The notes: generated by a model not told the origin, from the letters alone. DNA of 18,542 bases from an uncultured Lachnospiraceae bacterium (GCA_934343915.1 CAKRIL010000050.1:1-18542); one strand, 5' to 3'. Positions 8,821-15,267 are shown, numbered from the stretch's first letter. Program-made: numbers and translations.

Positions 8821-8918
8821 GAGCAGGTGAGAAACCTGCGATTTAGTGACAAAGCACCATAGCTAAACAGGATATTTGAAATTTAGAGAGAAACCTTTGG
8901 TGCGAAGTTTTCTCTTTT
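8821..8918 (+). ncRNA. Putative structured small RNA or toxin 3' UTR ending in a terminator
   Basis: TATAAT at 8809-8814 lacks a good -35 but could start RNA near 8821. The region folds into a perfect 6-bp hairpin, GCAGGT (8823-8828) with ACCTGC (8834-8839) and loop GAGAA, then a nested pairing: GCACCA (8854-8859) with TGGTGC (8898-8903) around CTAAA (8863-8867) with TTTAG (8882-8886). It closes with the terminator at 8887-8918, whose loop is the same TGGTGC, so the loop could pair back to GCACCA as a pseudoknot. Similar hairpin plus terminator layouts follow holin-like type I toxin genes. It may be their 3' UTR or antitoxin remnant; no known Rfam class was recognised. Confidence 0.4.
8887..8918 (+). 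terminator. Intrinsic terminator of the structured RNA
   Basis: AGAGAAACCTT (8887-8897) pairs with AAGTTTTCTCT (8905-8915) with one mismatch, loop TGGTGCG, followed by TTTT. Confidence 0.7.
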
Positions 8919-9122
8919 GCGTTAATGAGAATTAATGAAGAACGAGGTGAAAAGTTACGTATTATTGTTCACGACCATAGAAGCTTATGTTTATATTCAA
9001 AAGGTCGCAGGAAAGAGTGTCAATAACAAAATGTTTTATGCAGTATAAGGATGGCTTGTTCCAAGGGAAAAGAGAAAGTTTTTCAAAAGATTAAAAAGCT
9101 CTAATTTAACAAGAAAACGATA
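8919..9122 (+). other. Non-coding stretch without recognised content
   Basis: Together with 8569-8653 this makes up most of the 622-base gap between the helicase and the deformylase. A 33-codon frame (8925-9026) has a basic composition but no ribosome site or recognisable family. No repeat, tRNA or insertion-sequence end was found. It may be decayed DNA left at the edge of an acquired segment. Confidence 0.4.
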
Positions 9123-9151
9123 CTGGTATTCGAACGAAAAGCTGATATAAT
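9123..9151 (+). promoter_or_regulatory. Extended -10 promoter for the deformylase gene
   Basis: TGA followed by a perfect TATAAT (9143-9151); the -35 at 9123-9128 (CTGGTA) is poor, as is common with extended -10 promoters. Start of RNA is expected near 9158, a leader of about 33 bases. Confidence 0.65.
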
Positions 9152-9190
9152 TTATTTGAAAAATATAGTACAGCATAAGGCAGGGAAAAC

Positions 9191-9601
9191 ATGGTCAAGA
9201 AAATAGTAAGAGGAAAACATATTTTTGTGCGCAAAGCACAGCCCGCGACAGAGGCGGACAGACAGGTAGTGATTGACCTTATAGATACGCTCAGGGCTAA
9301 CTTGGAAACGTGCGTCGGAATGGCTGCTAACATGATTGGCGTGAACAAGTCAATAATAGTTGTGGCGGCGGGACCGTTTCAGTTCGCTATGGTTAATCCT
9401 GTGATAACTGCAAAATCGGGAGAGTACAGAGCGGAGGAGGGCTGCCTGTCGTTGGACGGAGTAAGACCGTGTACAAGGTATGAAGAGATAGAGGTTGATT
9501 ATCTTGACAGCGATTTTAAGCCGAGACACGGAAAATACAGCGGGTATACGGCACAGATTATCCAGCATGAGATTGACCACTGTAATGGGGTGGTCATATA
9601 A
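9191..9601 (+). CDS. def: Short peptide deformylase
   Basis: A 136-residue metalloenzyme that removes the formyl group from the N-terminal methionine of nascent proteins in the cytoplasm. Motif 2, EGCLS (83-87), supplies metal ligand C85. Motif 3, HEIDH (126-130), supplies H126 and H130 and the catalytic E127. Motif 1, usually G-x-G-x-A-A-x-Q, reads V-G-M-A-A-N-M-I-G (42-50), so the usual glutamine is methionine. I recall this variant from other Lachnospiraceae short deformylases that lack the long C-terminal helix, so the protein is probably functional or semi-specialised rather than broken. The genome may well carry a standard def near fmt; this copy is monocistronic, with its own extended -10 promoter and a terminator 54 bases after the stop. 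The start ATG 9191 has a modest CAGGG six bases upstream. Confidence 0.9.
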   Translation: MVKKIVRGKHIFVRKAQPATEADRQVVIDLIDTLRANLETCVGMAANMIGVNKSIIVVAAGPFQFAMVNPVITAKSGEYRAEEGCLSLDGVRPCTRYEEIEVDYLDSDFKPRHGKYSGYTAQIIQHEIDHCNGVVI

Positions 9602-9654
9602 CAACATGAGATAAAATTTGCATCATATAATTAAAGATAGAGACAAGCAGAGAT

Positions 9655-9683
9655 ATCAGCGGGTGACGAGTCCGCTGATTTTT
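9655..9683 (+). terminator. Intrinsic terminator after the deformylase
   Basis: A perfect 8-bp stem, ATCAGCGG (9655-9662) with CCGCTGAT (9672-9679), a 9-base loop, then TTTTT ending at 9683. Confidence 0.88.
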
Positions 9684-9711
9684 GCTACAAAAGTTGTTTA
9701 ACCTAAAAAAC

Positions 9712-9738
9712 TTGTATTATTCTGAAACTTGTGATAAT
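9712..9738 (+). promoter_or_regulatory. Possible extended -10 promoter for the nucleotidyltransferase gene
   Basis: TGT followed by GATAAT (9730-9738) forms an extended -10. TTGTAT (9712-9717) is 15 bases upstream, slightly short spacing. RNA would start near 9745, about 50 bases before the start codon. Confidence 0.45.
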
Positions 9739-9781
9739 CTATGATGATTTAGCAATGATGCTATCTGGCAGGTGTGGGGTG

Positions 9782-9789
9782 AAAGGAGG
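9782..9789 (+). promoter_or_regulatory. Ribosome binding site that fixes the start at 9796
   Basis: AAAGGAGG lies six bases before ATG 9796. It overlaps the codons that would follow an upstream in-frame GTG at 9772, so the shorter protein is preferred. Confidence 0.85.
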
Positions 9790-9795
9790 ATACTT

Positions 9796-10485
9796 ATGTA
9801 TGGTTATGTAACAGACAAAGTATTTATAAAGGAATCCTATAGTATGTGCGCGGGAATTGTAAATCAACTGGTGCAGAAGCTAAAAAGCTATGGCGTTGAA
9901 GCGAGAATGTCTGTTGCCGGAAGCAAAAAGAGAGGATTAATTACTCAAAATGAAAAAGAACCAATCGATTATGACTTTAATCTTTGGGTGGAATTTGCAG
10001 AGGATGTAGACATTGTGAGAAATCCACGAGAGTTAAAGCAGAAAATAATTTCTGCATTTAATGAAGTACTTGAATGGAATGGCTGGGAAAACTGTGATGA
10101 TTCCACATCTGCCGTCACCACGAAGCAGAGAAGGCTGAGAAAAGGGAATAAAACTCCTTTTAGTATTGATGTGTGCATTGTCAGGAAAGATAACTATGGA
10201 AACTGGTATAGGCTTATTCATAGAAAGACGGGAATTATGTGTTATGACCAATACTATTGGCTGCAGGGAATGTCTATTGGAGACCTAAATAAAAAAGAAA
10301 TGTATTTAAAAGATGGTGGTTATTGGATGATAGTCAGGGAAACTTATCTGAAAAAGAAGAATTTGTATCTGACAAGGCAGGATATGGATAATCACCCTTC
10401 TTATAATTGTTATATTGAGGCTGTTAATGAAGTGTATGCACAGGTGAGAAGAAAAACGTGGACTGGATGTATTTATAATGTATAA
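9796..10485 (+). CDS. Uncharacterised nucleotidyltransferase-fold protein
   Basis: A 229-residue protein with the signature of the DNA polymerase beta-type nucleotidyltransferase superfamily: G42-S43 in V-A-G-S-K-K-R-G, then D58 and D60 in I-D-Y-D-F-N-L, and a third carboxylate D125 in F-S-I-D-V-C-I-V. This is the G-S...D-x-D...D metal-binding triad, so nucleotide transfer activity is plausible. The rest includes conserved-looking Y-R-L-I-H-R-K-T-G (138-146) and N-H-P-S-Y-N-C-Y-I-E-A-V-N-E-V-Y near the C terminus. I recognise it as a conserved orphan family of intestinal Firmicutes but cannot name a substrate. It could be a CD-NTase-like second-messenger enzyme, an RNA-tailing enzyme, or a toxin-type nucleotidyltransferase; no matching effector gene is adjacent. 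No signal peptide, so cytoplasmic. Its stop overlaps the next start by 8 bases. It is more A/T-rich than the gene after it. Confidence 0.7.
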   Translation: MYGYVTDKVFIKESYSMCAGIVNQLVQKLKSYGVEARMSVAGSKKRGLITQNEKEPIDYDFNLWVEFAEDVDIVRNPRELKQKIISAFNEVLEWNGWENCDDSTSAVTTKQRRLRKGNKTPFSIDVCIVRKDNYGNWYRLIHRKTGIMCYDQYYWLQGMSIGDLNKKEMYLKDGGYWMIVRETYLKKKNLYLTRQDMDNHPSYNCYIEAVNEVYAQVRRKTWTGCIYNV

Positions 10486-11455
10486 ATGTGATAGAATTTC
10501 TGAAAATTACATAAAAAGCCGTCATGATAATAACGCAGAGAATCTAAGCCGCACACATAATCCCACCGCCCATTTCCACCTCCCGGGCCTGTTTGAATTT
10601 TACGAGCTGTACCGCATATTTCTGCCGTTATTTTATGAGCACAGGGAATATTTTTACGAGTGGTGCGATATAGGCTCAATATACGGTGCTCCGGCGGACT
10701 GCATATGGGGCGGCGGGCGTGCTGGCTTCGGGGATAACAATGCGGATGAGGTGCTTGCGCTGATGTGCGAGTATGGAATATCGGCGCGGCTGACGTTCAG
10801 CAATTCACTGCTTAGAAAAGAACATCTTTCGGACAGAAAATGCAACGAACTGTGCACCATGTTCGAAAAGAGTGAAGCTGTTAGGAATGGAGTTATTGTT
10901 CATTCGGACTTGCTGCTTGAGTATATAAAAAAGAATTATCCGGGGCTCTATTTTGTCTCATCGACGACCAAGGTGCTTACGGATTTTGAGGATTTTAAAG
11001 AGGAAGCAAAGCGGGAGGATTTTAGTTATGTCGTGCCTGATTTCCGCCTCAACAAAGCATTTGAGAAATTAAATACGCTGCCGCAGGAGAACAAGGATAA
11101 GGTGGAATTTCTATGCAATGAGTGCTGTTATTTCGGGTGCAGGGACAGGAAAATCTGCTATGAGTCCGTGAGCCGTAAGAATCTCGGTGAGGATGGCTAT
11201 GAGCACCAATGCACCGCACCGGACGCGGGAGAGGGGTATCTCTTCTCGAAGGCGATGAAAAATCCCGGCTTTATAAGCACCGGAGACATAAGAAAAGTCT
11301 ATATGCCGATGGGTTTTTCCAACTTTAAGCTGGAGGGAAGAGGGCTTGGAAGTGCGTTGATCTTGGAATTCCTGCTGTATTATATGACCAAGCCCGAGTA
11401 CCACATTCATGTCAGGGAAAAAATATATTTGGATAATATGCTGGATTTGTTCTAG
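10478..11455 (+). CDS. Conserved cysteine-rich protein of unknown function, possibly U32-like
   Basis: A 325-residue cytoplasmic protein with no signal peptide or membrane segment. Striking features: D-I-G-S-I-Y-G and W-G-G-G-R-A-G-F-G (64-85), G-I-S-A-R-L-T-F-S-N-S-L-L (100-112), V-S-S-T-T-K-V-L-T-D-F (160-170), V-V-P-D-F-R-L-N (185-192), and a cysteine cluster C213, C216, C217, C221, C227 plus C245. A repeated strand-and-loop layout with the cluster in the last third suggests a TIM-barrel protein with an iron-sulfur or zinc site, like U32 'peptidase' RNA-hydroxylation proteins. It lacks their classic signature, so this is a structural guess. The ATG overlaps the upstream gene by 8 bases with no clear ribosome site, suggesting translational coupling. 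However, G+C rises sharply within the first 80 bases, so the two genes may have different histories. Confidence 0.62.
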   Translation: MYKCDRISENYIKSRHDNNAENLSRTHNPTAHFHLPGLFEFYELYRIFLPLFYEHREYFYEWCDIGSIYGAPADCIWGGGRAGFGDNNADEVLALMCEYGISARLTFSNSLLRKEHLSDRKCNELCTMFEKSEAVRNGVIVHSDLLLEYIKKNYPGLYFVSSTTKVLTDFEDFKEEAKREDFSYVVPDFRLNKAFEKLNTLPQENKDKVEFLCNECCYFGCRDRKICYESVSRKNLGEDGYEHQCTAPDAGEGYLFSKAMKNPGFISTGDIRKVYMPMGFSNFKLEGRGLGSALILEFLLYYMTKPEYHIHVREKIYLDNMLDLF

Positions 11456-11712
11456 GCTGCACATTGAGCAAAAAACAGGACGCATTAAGCCACCAAAACA
11501 TGAGCTGCATTGCCATGCACAGCAGGAATCCTAAGAATAAGTTTCATGATGCCAAGGCGGAGGAATCGTTGCAAGGAGTGTTGTGTTTGATGAGCTGTTG
11601 TCATAGGTCGGCCTTATTGCTGACCATGCAGAGAATGGAGTTGTCTGTGTTGAGTGCTTTTATATCTGAGGCGATACAGTGCAATGAAAATAAATAATTG
11701 AGGAGAAGAATG
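11456..11712 (+). other. Spacer without a convincing gene; possible gene remnant
   Basis: A 77-codon TTG-initiated frame (11464-11697) spans this region. It has no ribosome site, odd composition (clusters of Cys, Met, His and Ser) and no recognisable family. No terminator was found after the upstream stop at 11455, and no promoter with both boxes was found; TATATC at 11661 lies only 14 bases after TTGTCT at 11641. Either the glycosidase gene is read through from upstream or its promoter is not of the standard kind. The only clear signal is AGGAGAAG (11701-11708), the ribosome site of the next gene. Confidence 0.4.
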
Positions 11713-13161
11713 ATGAAGGAATATATAAAGGAATATATAAAGGGAGCCAATCCATATATGCCGTTGTGGGAGCATGTTCCGGACGGAGAGCCGAGAGTGT
11801 TTGATTATAACGGAGAGAAAAGAGTATATGTATACGGATCACACGATACGGAGATAAAGCATTACTGCGGCAGAGATTATGTCGTGTGGTCGGCATCGGT
11901 GGATGACCTTACTGACTGGACTTACCATGGTGTGGCTTATAAGACGCATTATGATTCGGTATTGTATGCACCGGATGTTGTCAAGAAGGGCGATACATAT
12001 TATATGTATGCGGCTGAGAGAGCGGGAAGCCTTGTTGTCGTTGCAAGCTCTAAGACACCATGGGGACCGTTCGAGAATCCGGTTGAGACCAGGCTTGGCT
12101 TTGATCCGGGTGTGCTTGTAGATGATGACGGAAGAGTCTACGCATACTGGGGCGGCTGCGCATCGCCGTGCTATATTGTGGAGCTTGAGGAGGATATGGC
12201 TTCTTTTAAGGAGGGCACACTGGTGGAGAATCCGCTTGGACATTCGACATGCCCGTGGAATCCCGAGGATGACGGACATATCTCACTCATTGACGGCTTC
12301 TTTGAAGCATCAAGCCCGCGCAAGGTTATGGGAAAGTATGTCTACATCTATTCAAAGAGATATGAGAAGCCTGTGCCTGAGCTTGGTGTGTATGAGCCTA
12401 ACAACGGATTTTTGTCGTACCGTTTTGCGGATTCGCCGTTCGGACCGTTTCATGATGGCGGAGATATAAGCTTCAACGGAGGAGAGATTTTAAAGGATGC
12501 CGATGGCTGCGGAACAATGACCTACCAGTGGGGAAATAACCATGGCTCCATTATGGAGATAAATGGTAAATGGTATGTATTTTACCATCGACAGACGGGG
12601 GTGAACGAATTCTCGCGTCAGGCTATGCTTGAGCCGATTGATGTGGCAATGGGCAGTGATGGGAAGATATATATAGGCGATGTGAAATTCTTAAACGGTG
12701 AGCCTGTATCATCATGTCCTGTTGAGATGACCTCACAGGGGGCACATATCAACGGGCTTGATGCATATAAGTGGATTTCAGCCGGGTATGCGTGCCATAT
12801 CTACGGCGGAAACACAAGAGCATATGTGAAGCCTGAATATGAAAAGCGTGATGATATCTCAACACCTGTTGTTGATATCTCAACGGGGACGACAGTAGGC
12901 TTCCGTTATCTGCAGTTCGGCAGCAATGCACCTGACCGCGTAAGAGTTGTGCTGCGTGAGCATAAGAAGCTCAAGGTCAATGTAAGAGCAGATTCTTACA
13001 GAGGACGTATTGCGGCGGTGATTTCCTTTGACGAGGATGAATATGATAAGGAAGCAAAGCTTTCGTTCGGAGTTGTCGGGAAGCATGCGGTATATTTTGA
13101 GTTCCTGTCCGATGAGAAAGACGTAGCAGCACAGTTTGACAGGTTTACTTTTGATAGATAA
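11713..13161 (+). CDS. Intracellular glycoside hydrolase family 43 enzyme (arabinofuranosidase/xylosidase type)
   Basis: A 482-residue glycosidase that probably trims arabinose or xylose from imported plant hemicellulose oligosaccharides. Residues 11-330 form the five-bladed GH43 propeller: catalytic base D24 in V-P-D-G-E-P-R-V-F, the pKa-tuning D131 in F-D-P-G-V-L-V-D-D-D-G, and general acid E198 in D-G-F-F-E-A-S-S-P. All three are present, so an active enzyme is expected. Residues 360-482 form a beta-sandwich like CBM6 accessory domains. There is no signal peptide, so it acts in the cytoplasm. Start: two adjacent ATG codons at 11710 and 11713 follow AGGAG (11701-11705); 11713 has the better seven-base spacing, and an upstream TTG at 11698 overlaps the ribosome site. 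Residues 2-9 repeat K-E-Y-I twice, from a tandem DNA duplication. No transporter or regulator gene is adjacent, which is unusual for a sugar-use gene. Confidence 0.87.
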   Translation: MKEYIKEYIKGANPYMPLWEHVPDGEPRVFDYNGEKRVYVYGSHDTEIKHYCGRDYVVWSASVDDLTDWTYHGVAYKTHYDSVLYAPDVVKKGDTYYMYAAERAGSLVVVASSKTPWGPFENPVETRLGFDPGVLVDDDGRVYAYWGGCASPCYIVELEEDMASFKEGTLVENPLGHSTCPWNPEDDGHISLIDGFFEASSPRKVMGKYVYIYSKRYEKPVPELGVYEPNNGFLSYRFADSPFGPFHDGGDISFNGGEILKDADGCGTMTYQWGNNHGSIMEINGKWYVFYHRQTGVNEFSRQAMLEPIDVAMGSDGKIYIGDVKFLNGEPVSSCPVEMTSQGAHINGLDAYKWISAGYACHIYGGNTRAYVKPEYEKRDDISTPVVDISTGTTVGFRYLQFGSNAPDRVRVVLREHKKLKVNVRADSYRGRIAAVISFDEDEYDKEAKLSFGVVGKHAVYFEFLSDEKDVAAQFDRFTFDR

Positions 13162-13183
13162 ATGCAAAAAAATAAAAATATTA

Positions 13184-13212
13184 TATACAATTCCGTATTT
13201 TTGTTGTAGAAT
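13184..13212 (+). promoter_or_regulatory. Promoter of the DegV-family gene
   Basis: TATACA (13184-13189), a 17-base spacer, and TAGAAT (13207-13212). RNA would start near 13219. Confidence 0.55.
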
Positions 13213-13222
13213 AAAAAGTGAT

Positions 13223-13241
13223 ACAAAAAGAGCATTTTTGT
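13223..13241 (+). repeat. Inverted repeat just after the predicted DegV transcription start
   Basis: ACAAAAA (13223-13229) and TTTTTGT (13235-13241) around GAGCA. At about +5 to +23 it could be an operator. As an all-weak 7-bp stem without a following T-tract, it is unlikely to terminate transcription. Confidence 0.5.
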
Positions 13242-13279
13242 AACATTTAATTAAGATAAAGATATGTACGGAGGAGTTT

Positions 13280-14155
13280 ATGAGCTATTATATTTTTGCA
13301 GATGTCTCGATTGATATTGATAAGGATTATGCGGCAGAGCATGATATTCACTATGTACCGATGGAGTATGTATTGGGTGAGGATACATTCCACTGTGATG
13401 CACCTGAGAATGATTCCATGATGCATGAGTACTATGAAAAGCTCAGAAATAAGATTACAACACATACAAGCCAGATTACGCCTAACCATTATATAGAGCT
13501 TTTTGAGAGCTATGTAAAAGAGGGCGCGGAGATTATCTATATATCACTTTCAAGCGGACTCAGCAATACATATGAATCGGCACTTATGGCTGTTAAGATG
13601 CTTGAGGACGACTATGATGAGGTCAAGATTGAGGTTGTCGATTCACTCGGAGCTACCGGCGGAATGGGTGTTATGGCAGAGCTTGCCGTTAATAACCGTG
13701 AAGCAGGTATGAGCTATAAGGAGAATGCCGCGTGGTTAAGAGAGCATGCCAACAATATCAACTACTGGTTCAAGGTAGAAGATCTTATGTATCTTAAGAG
13801 AGGCGGAAGAGTATCTGCAGCGACGGCGATTATGGGAACGGCGCTCAACATTAAGCCTATCCTTACCATTGACAAGAACGGCAGACTTCAGACTATTGAC
13901 AAGAAGCGCGGCAACAAGCTTGCACTCAAGAATATGGTTGAGAGATTTAATGCCAATTATGACCCATCCGTGCTTAAGACAGTGTACTTAAGCTGTGCAG
14001 ACTGTATTGAGGACGCTGAGCTTCTCAAGGGAATGATTGAGGAGTGCAGACCTGAGGCGGAGGTTAAGATTACGATGTTAAGCCCGATAATAGGTGCTCA
14101 TACAGGTCCTGATATGATTTCACTTATCTATTACGGAGGCATCAGGGAGTTCTGA
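13280..14155 (+). CDS. DegV-family fatty-acid-binding protein (FakB-like)
   Basis: A 291-residue protein of the usual DegV length. These proteins bind a fatty acid and present it to the kinase FakA for phosphorylation, feeding host or recycled fatty acids into phospholipid synthesis. Visible signatures: H-T-S-Q-I-T-P (62-68) and S-L-S-S-G-L-S-N-T-Y (89-98), which hold the carboxylate-binding Thr/Ser residues; D-L-M-Y-L-K-R-G-G-R-V-S (168-179), the family hallmark; N-I-K-P-I-L (190-195) for the tail-binding helix; and I-I-G-A-H-T-G-P-D near the C terminus. The usual N-terminal D-S-x-x-D is altered to D8-V-S-I-D. It is monocistronic, with its own promoter and a GGAGGAG ribosome site. No FakA-type DAK-domain gene is in the window, so the partner must be elsewhere. 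Confidence 0.92.
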   Translation: MSYYIFADVSIDIDKDYAAEHDIHYVPMEYVLGEDTFHCDAPENDSMMHEYYEKLRNKITTHTSQITPNHYIELFESYVKEGAEIIYISLSSGLSNTYESALMAVKMLEDDYDEVKIEVVDSLGATGGMGVMAELAVNNREAGMSYKENAAWLREHANNINYWFKVEDLMYLKRGGRVSAATAIMGTALNIKPILTIDKNGRLQTIDKKRGNKLALKNMVERFNANYDPSVLKTVYLSCADCIEDAELLKGMIEECRPEAEVKITMLSPIIGAHTGPDMISLIYYGGIREF

Positions 14156-14286
14156 TAAGTCCTGATGGAATATAATTTAACAGATTCTGATAAGCTTATG
14201 GAATAATATGCCACTCTTGTCCATATAATATTAATAACACGCAGGGGTTGTCCCTAATATGTTGAACTATATGGAGGAATAGAGAG

Positions 14287-14526
14287 ATGGCAAGAGGACC
14301 AAGAAAGAGCCTTGATGACAAGATAAGGGAGAAATACGAGATTATCGAGGCACTTAAGACAAGAATTAAGTCAGAGCAGTCGGAGCTTGATGCGATGCTT
14401 AAGGAAAAGCAGGACAAGGAGATTGCTGAGATTGGCGATATTCTCAAGGACAGCAGACTGACACCTGAGGAAGCGAAGAAGATTCTTGAAGATTATGTGG
14501 CAAGAAATGCAAAGCAGACAGCATAG
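14287..14526 (+). CDS. Small basic N-terminus, coiled-coil protein of unknown function
   Basis: A 79-residue soluble protein starting with MARGPRKSLDDKI, then heptad-like helix (about residues 12-50, rich in Glu, Lys and Leu), then a short amphipathic helix around L-T-P-E-E-A-K-K-I-L. The basic M-A-R-G-P-R-K start recurs in my memory in small Lachnospiraceae proteins of unknown role; a nucleic-acid-binding or partner-docking peptide is possible but unproven. Translation is well supported: GGAGG at 14273-14277, nine bases before ATG, and codon use like its neighbours. A strong terminator five bases after the stop makes it the end of a transcript. The upstream promoter is uncertain: TATAAT at 14224-14229 lacks a -35. 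Confidence 0.7.
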   Translation: MARGPRKSLDDKIREKYEIIEALKTRIKSEQSELDAMLKEKQDKEIAEIGDILKDSRLTPEEAKKILEDYVARNAKQTA

Positions 14527-14531
14527 ACTGG

Positions 14532-14559
14532 GGCGGTGCCTGATGGTACCGCCTTTTTT
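14532..14559 (+). terminator. Strong intrinsic terminator
   Basis: GGCGGTGCC (14532-14540) pairs with GGTACCGCC (14545-14553) with one G-T wobble, a TGAT loop, and six T (14554-14559). Confidence 0.93.
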
Positions 14560-14565
14560 ATGTAA

Positions 14566-14594
14566 TTGACTTTGGAAAGTATACTGATTAAAAT
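14566..14594 (+). promoter_or_regulatory. Sigma-A type promoter for the single-pass membrane protein gene
   Basis: TTGACT (14566-14571), a 17-base spacer, and TAAAAT (14589-14594). Each box is one base from consensus. It begins seven bases after the preceding terminator; RNA would start near 14601. Confidence 0.7.
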
Positions 14595-14635
14595 AAATAT
14601 AGTAAATAAGTCCCGCATTTTAAGGAAGTGAGTTT

Positions 14636-15223
14636 ATGACAAATACTGATAAAGATAAGAGGCAGGAGACAGAACTGGTAGTCAACGGTTACAGCTTCGA
14701 GACACAGGAGGAATATGATAAGGCGCTGGAGGAGAAAAAGTCCATAGAGCGTCTTATGAAGAAGGTCAACTTGGATAAGGGAGAGCTCTTAGTGGCACTT
14801 TATTCAGGGCTTATAACGCAGAACAAGCTCTCAACTGTGATAGGGCTTGAGTATCTGTGCCGGCTGAGAGACCTGATTATTAATAAGAAGTATGCCAAGG
14901 CTGCTGACCTGCCGCCTATTCAGACAGGAAGCTTTAAGGCGGAACGTGCTGTCGGATATAAGCTTGCCGATACCAAGCAGAGGCTTCAGGACGAAAAGAC
15001 GCAGTCACAGAAATACAAGGACAGAGCGAGGACGCTTTTTATCTTCAACATAGCATTATTTATTGTTATTGCAGTTATGATGTATATTGCGACAACCGGA
15101 AATAATGTGAACATACTTAACTATGAACGGAAGCTCGTCGATAAGTATGCGAGCTGGGATGCACAGCTCACCGAGAGGGAGCAGCAAGTGAGAGAAGCTG
15201 AGAGAAGACTTGGAATTGATTAG
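14636..15223 (+). CDS. Single-pass membrane protein with coiled-coil tail, unknown function
   Basis: A 195-residue protein. Residues 1-130 are charged and helical, with E-T-Q-E-E-Y-D-K-A near 22-30, a motif I associate with small helical domains following 'V-N-G-Y-x-F'. Residues 132-152 form one clear membrane segment (F-I-F-N-I-A-L-F-I-V-I-A-V-M-M-Y), and 163-195 form a short charged coiled coil. By the positive-inside rule, the basic K-Y-K-D-R-A-R just before the membrane segment places the large N-terminal part in the cytoplasm and the coiled coil outside. There is no signal peptide or catalytic motif. The ribosome site AAGGAAGTGAG lies upstream of ATG 14636, with a strong promoter of its own. 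It may be a scaffold or membrane anchor. The adjacent two-component genes have a separate promoter, so a functional link is only positional. Confidence 0.75.
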   Translation: MTNTDKDKRQETELVVNGYSFETQEEYDKALEEKKSIERLMKKVNLDKGELLVALYSGLITQNKLSTVIGLEYLCRLRDLIINKKYAKAADLPPIQTGSFKAERAVGYKLADTKQRLQDEKTQSQKYKDRARTLFIFNIALFIVIAVMMYIATTGNNVNILNYERKLVDKYASWDAQLTEREQQVREAERRLGID

Positions 15224-15237
15224 TTTTTTTCACAATA

Positions 15238-15267
15238 CCGACACATATTTTTGTTACAGTATATAAA
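15238..15267 (+). promoter_or_regulatory. Promoter of the two-component operon
   Basis: CCGACA (15238-15243), an 18-base spacer, and TATAAA (15262-15267). It would give a leader of about 70 bases before ATG 15347. Confidence 0.5.

Noticed and set aside
8821..8890. Resemblance to a c-di-GMP-I (GEMM) riboswitch: GNRA-like hairpin, then GACAAAGC and CTAAAC
   Set aside because: The ACAGGGCAAACC-type upstream strand and the GGTAGGTAGC-type downstream helix are missing, and pairing follows a different order.
8925..9026. 33-codon frame M-R-I-N-E-E-R-G after the structured RNA
   Set aside because: No ribosome site, no recognisable family, composition not distinctive.
9772..9795. Upstream GTG start adding eight residues to the nucleotidyltransferase
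   Set aside because: The added codons contain the AAAGGAGG ribosome site itself, which points to ATG 9796.
11111..11485. 124-codon minus-strand frame opposite the cysteine-rich gene, and the many other minus-strand frames
   Set aside because: All lie antisense to well-supported genes, lack ribosome sites and show no family features; they are shadows of codon bias.
11464..11697. 77-codon TTG-initiated frame before the glycosidase
   Set aside because: No ribosome binding site, unusual residue composition and no family resemblance; kept only as a possible remnant in a spacer entry.
14224..14229. Perfect TATAAT before the 79-residue gene
   Set aside because: No -35 box at 16-18 bases and no extended -10; too weak alone to call a promoter.
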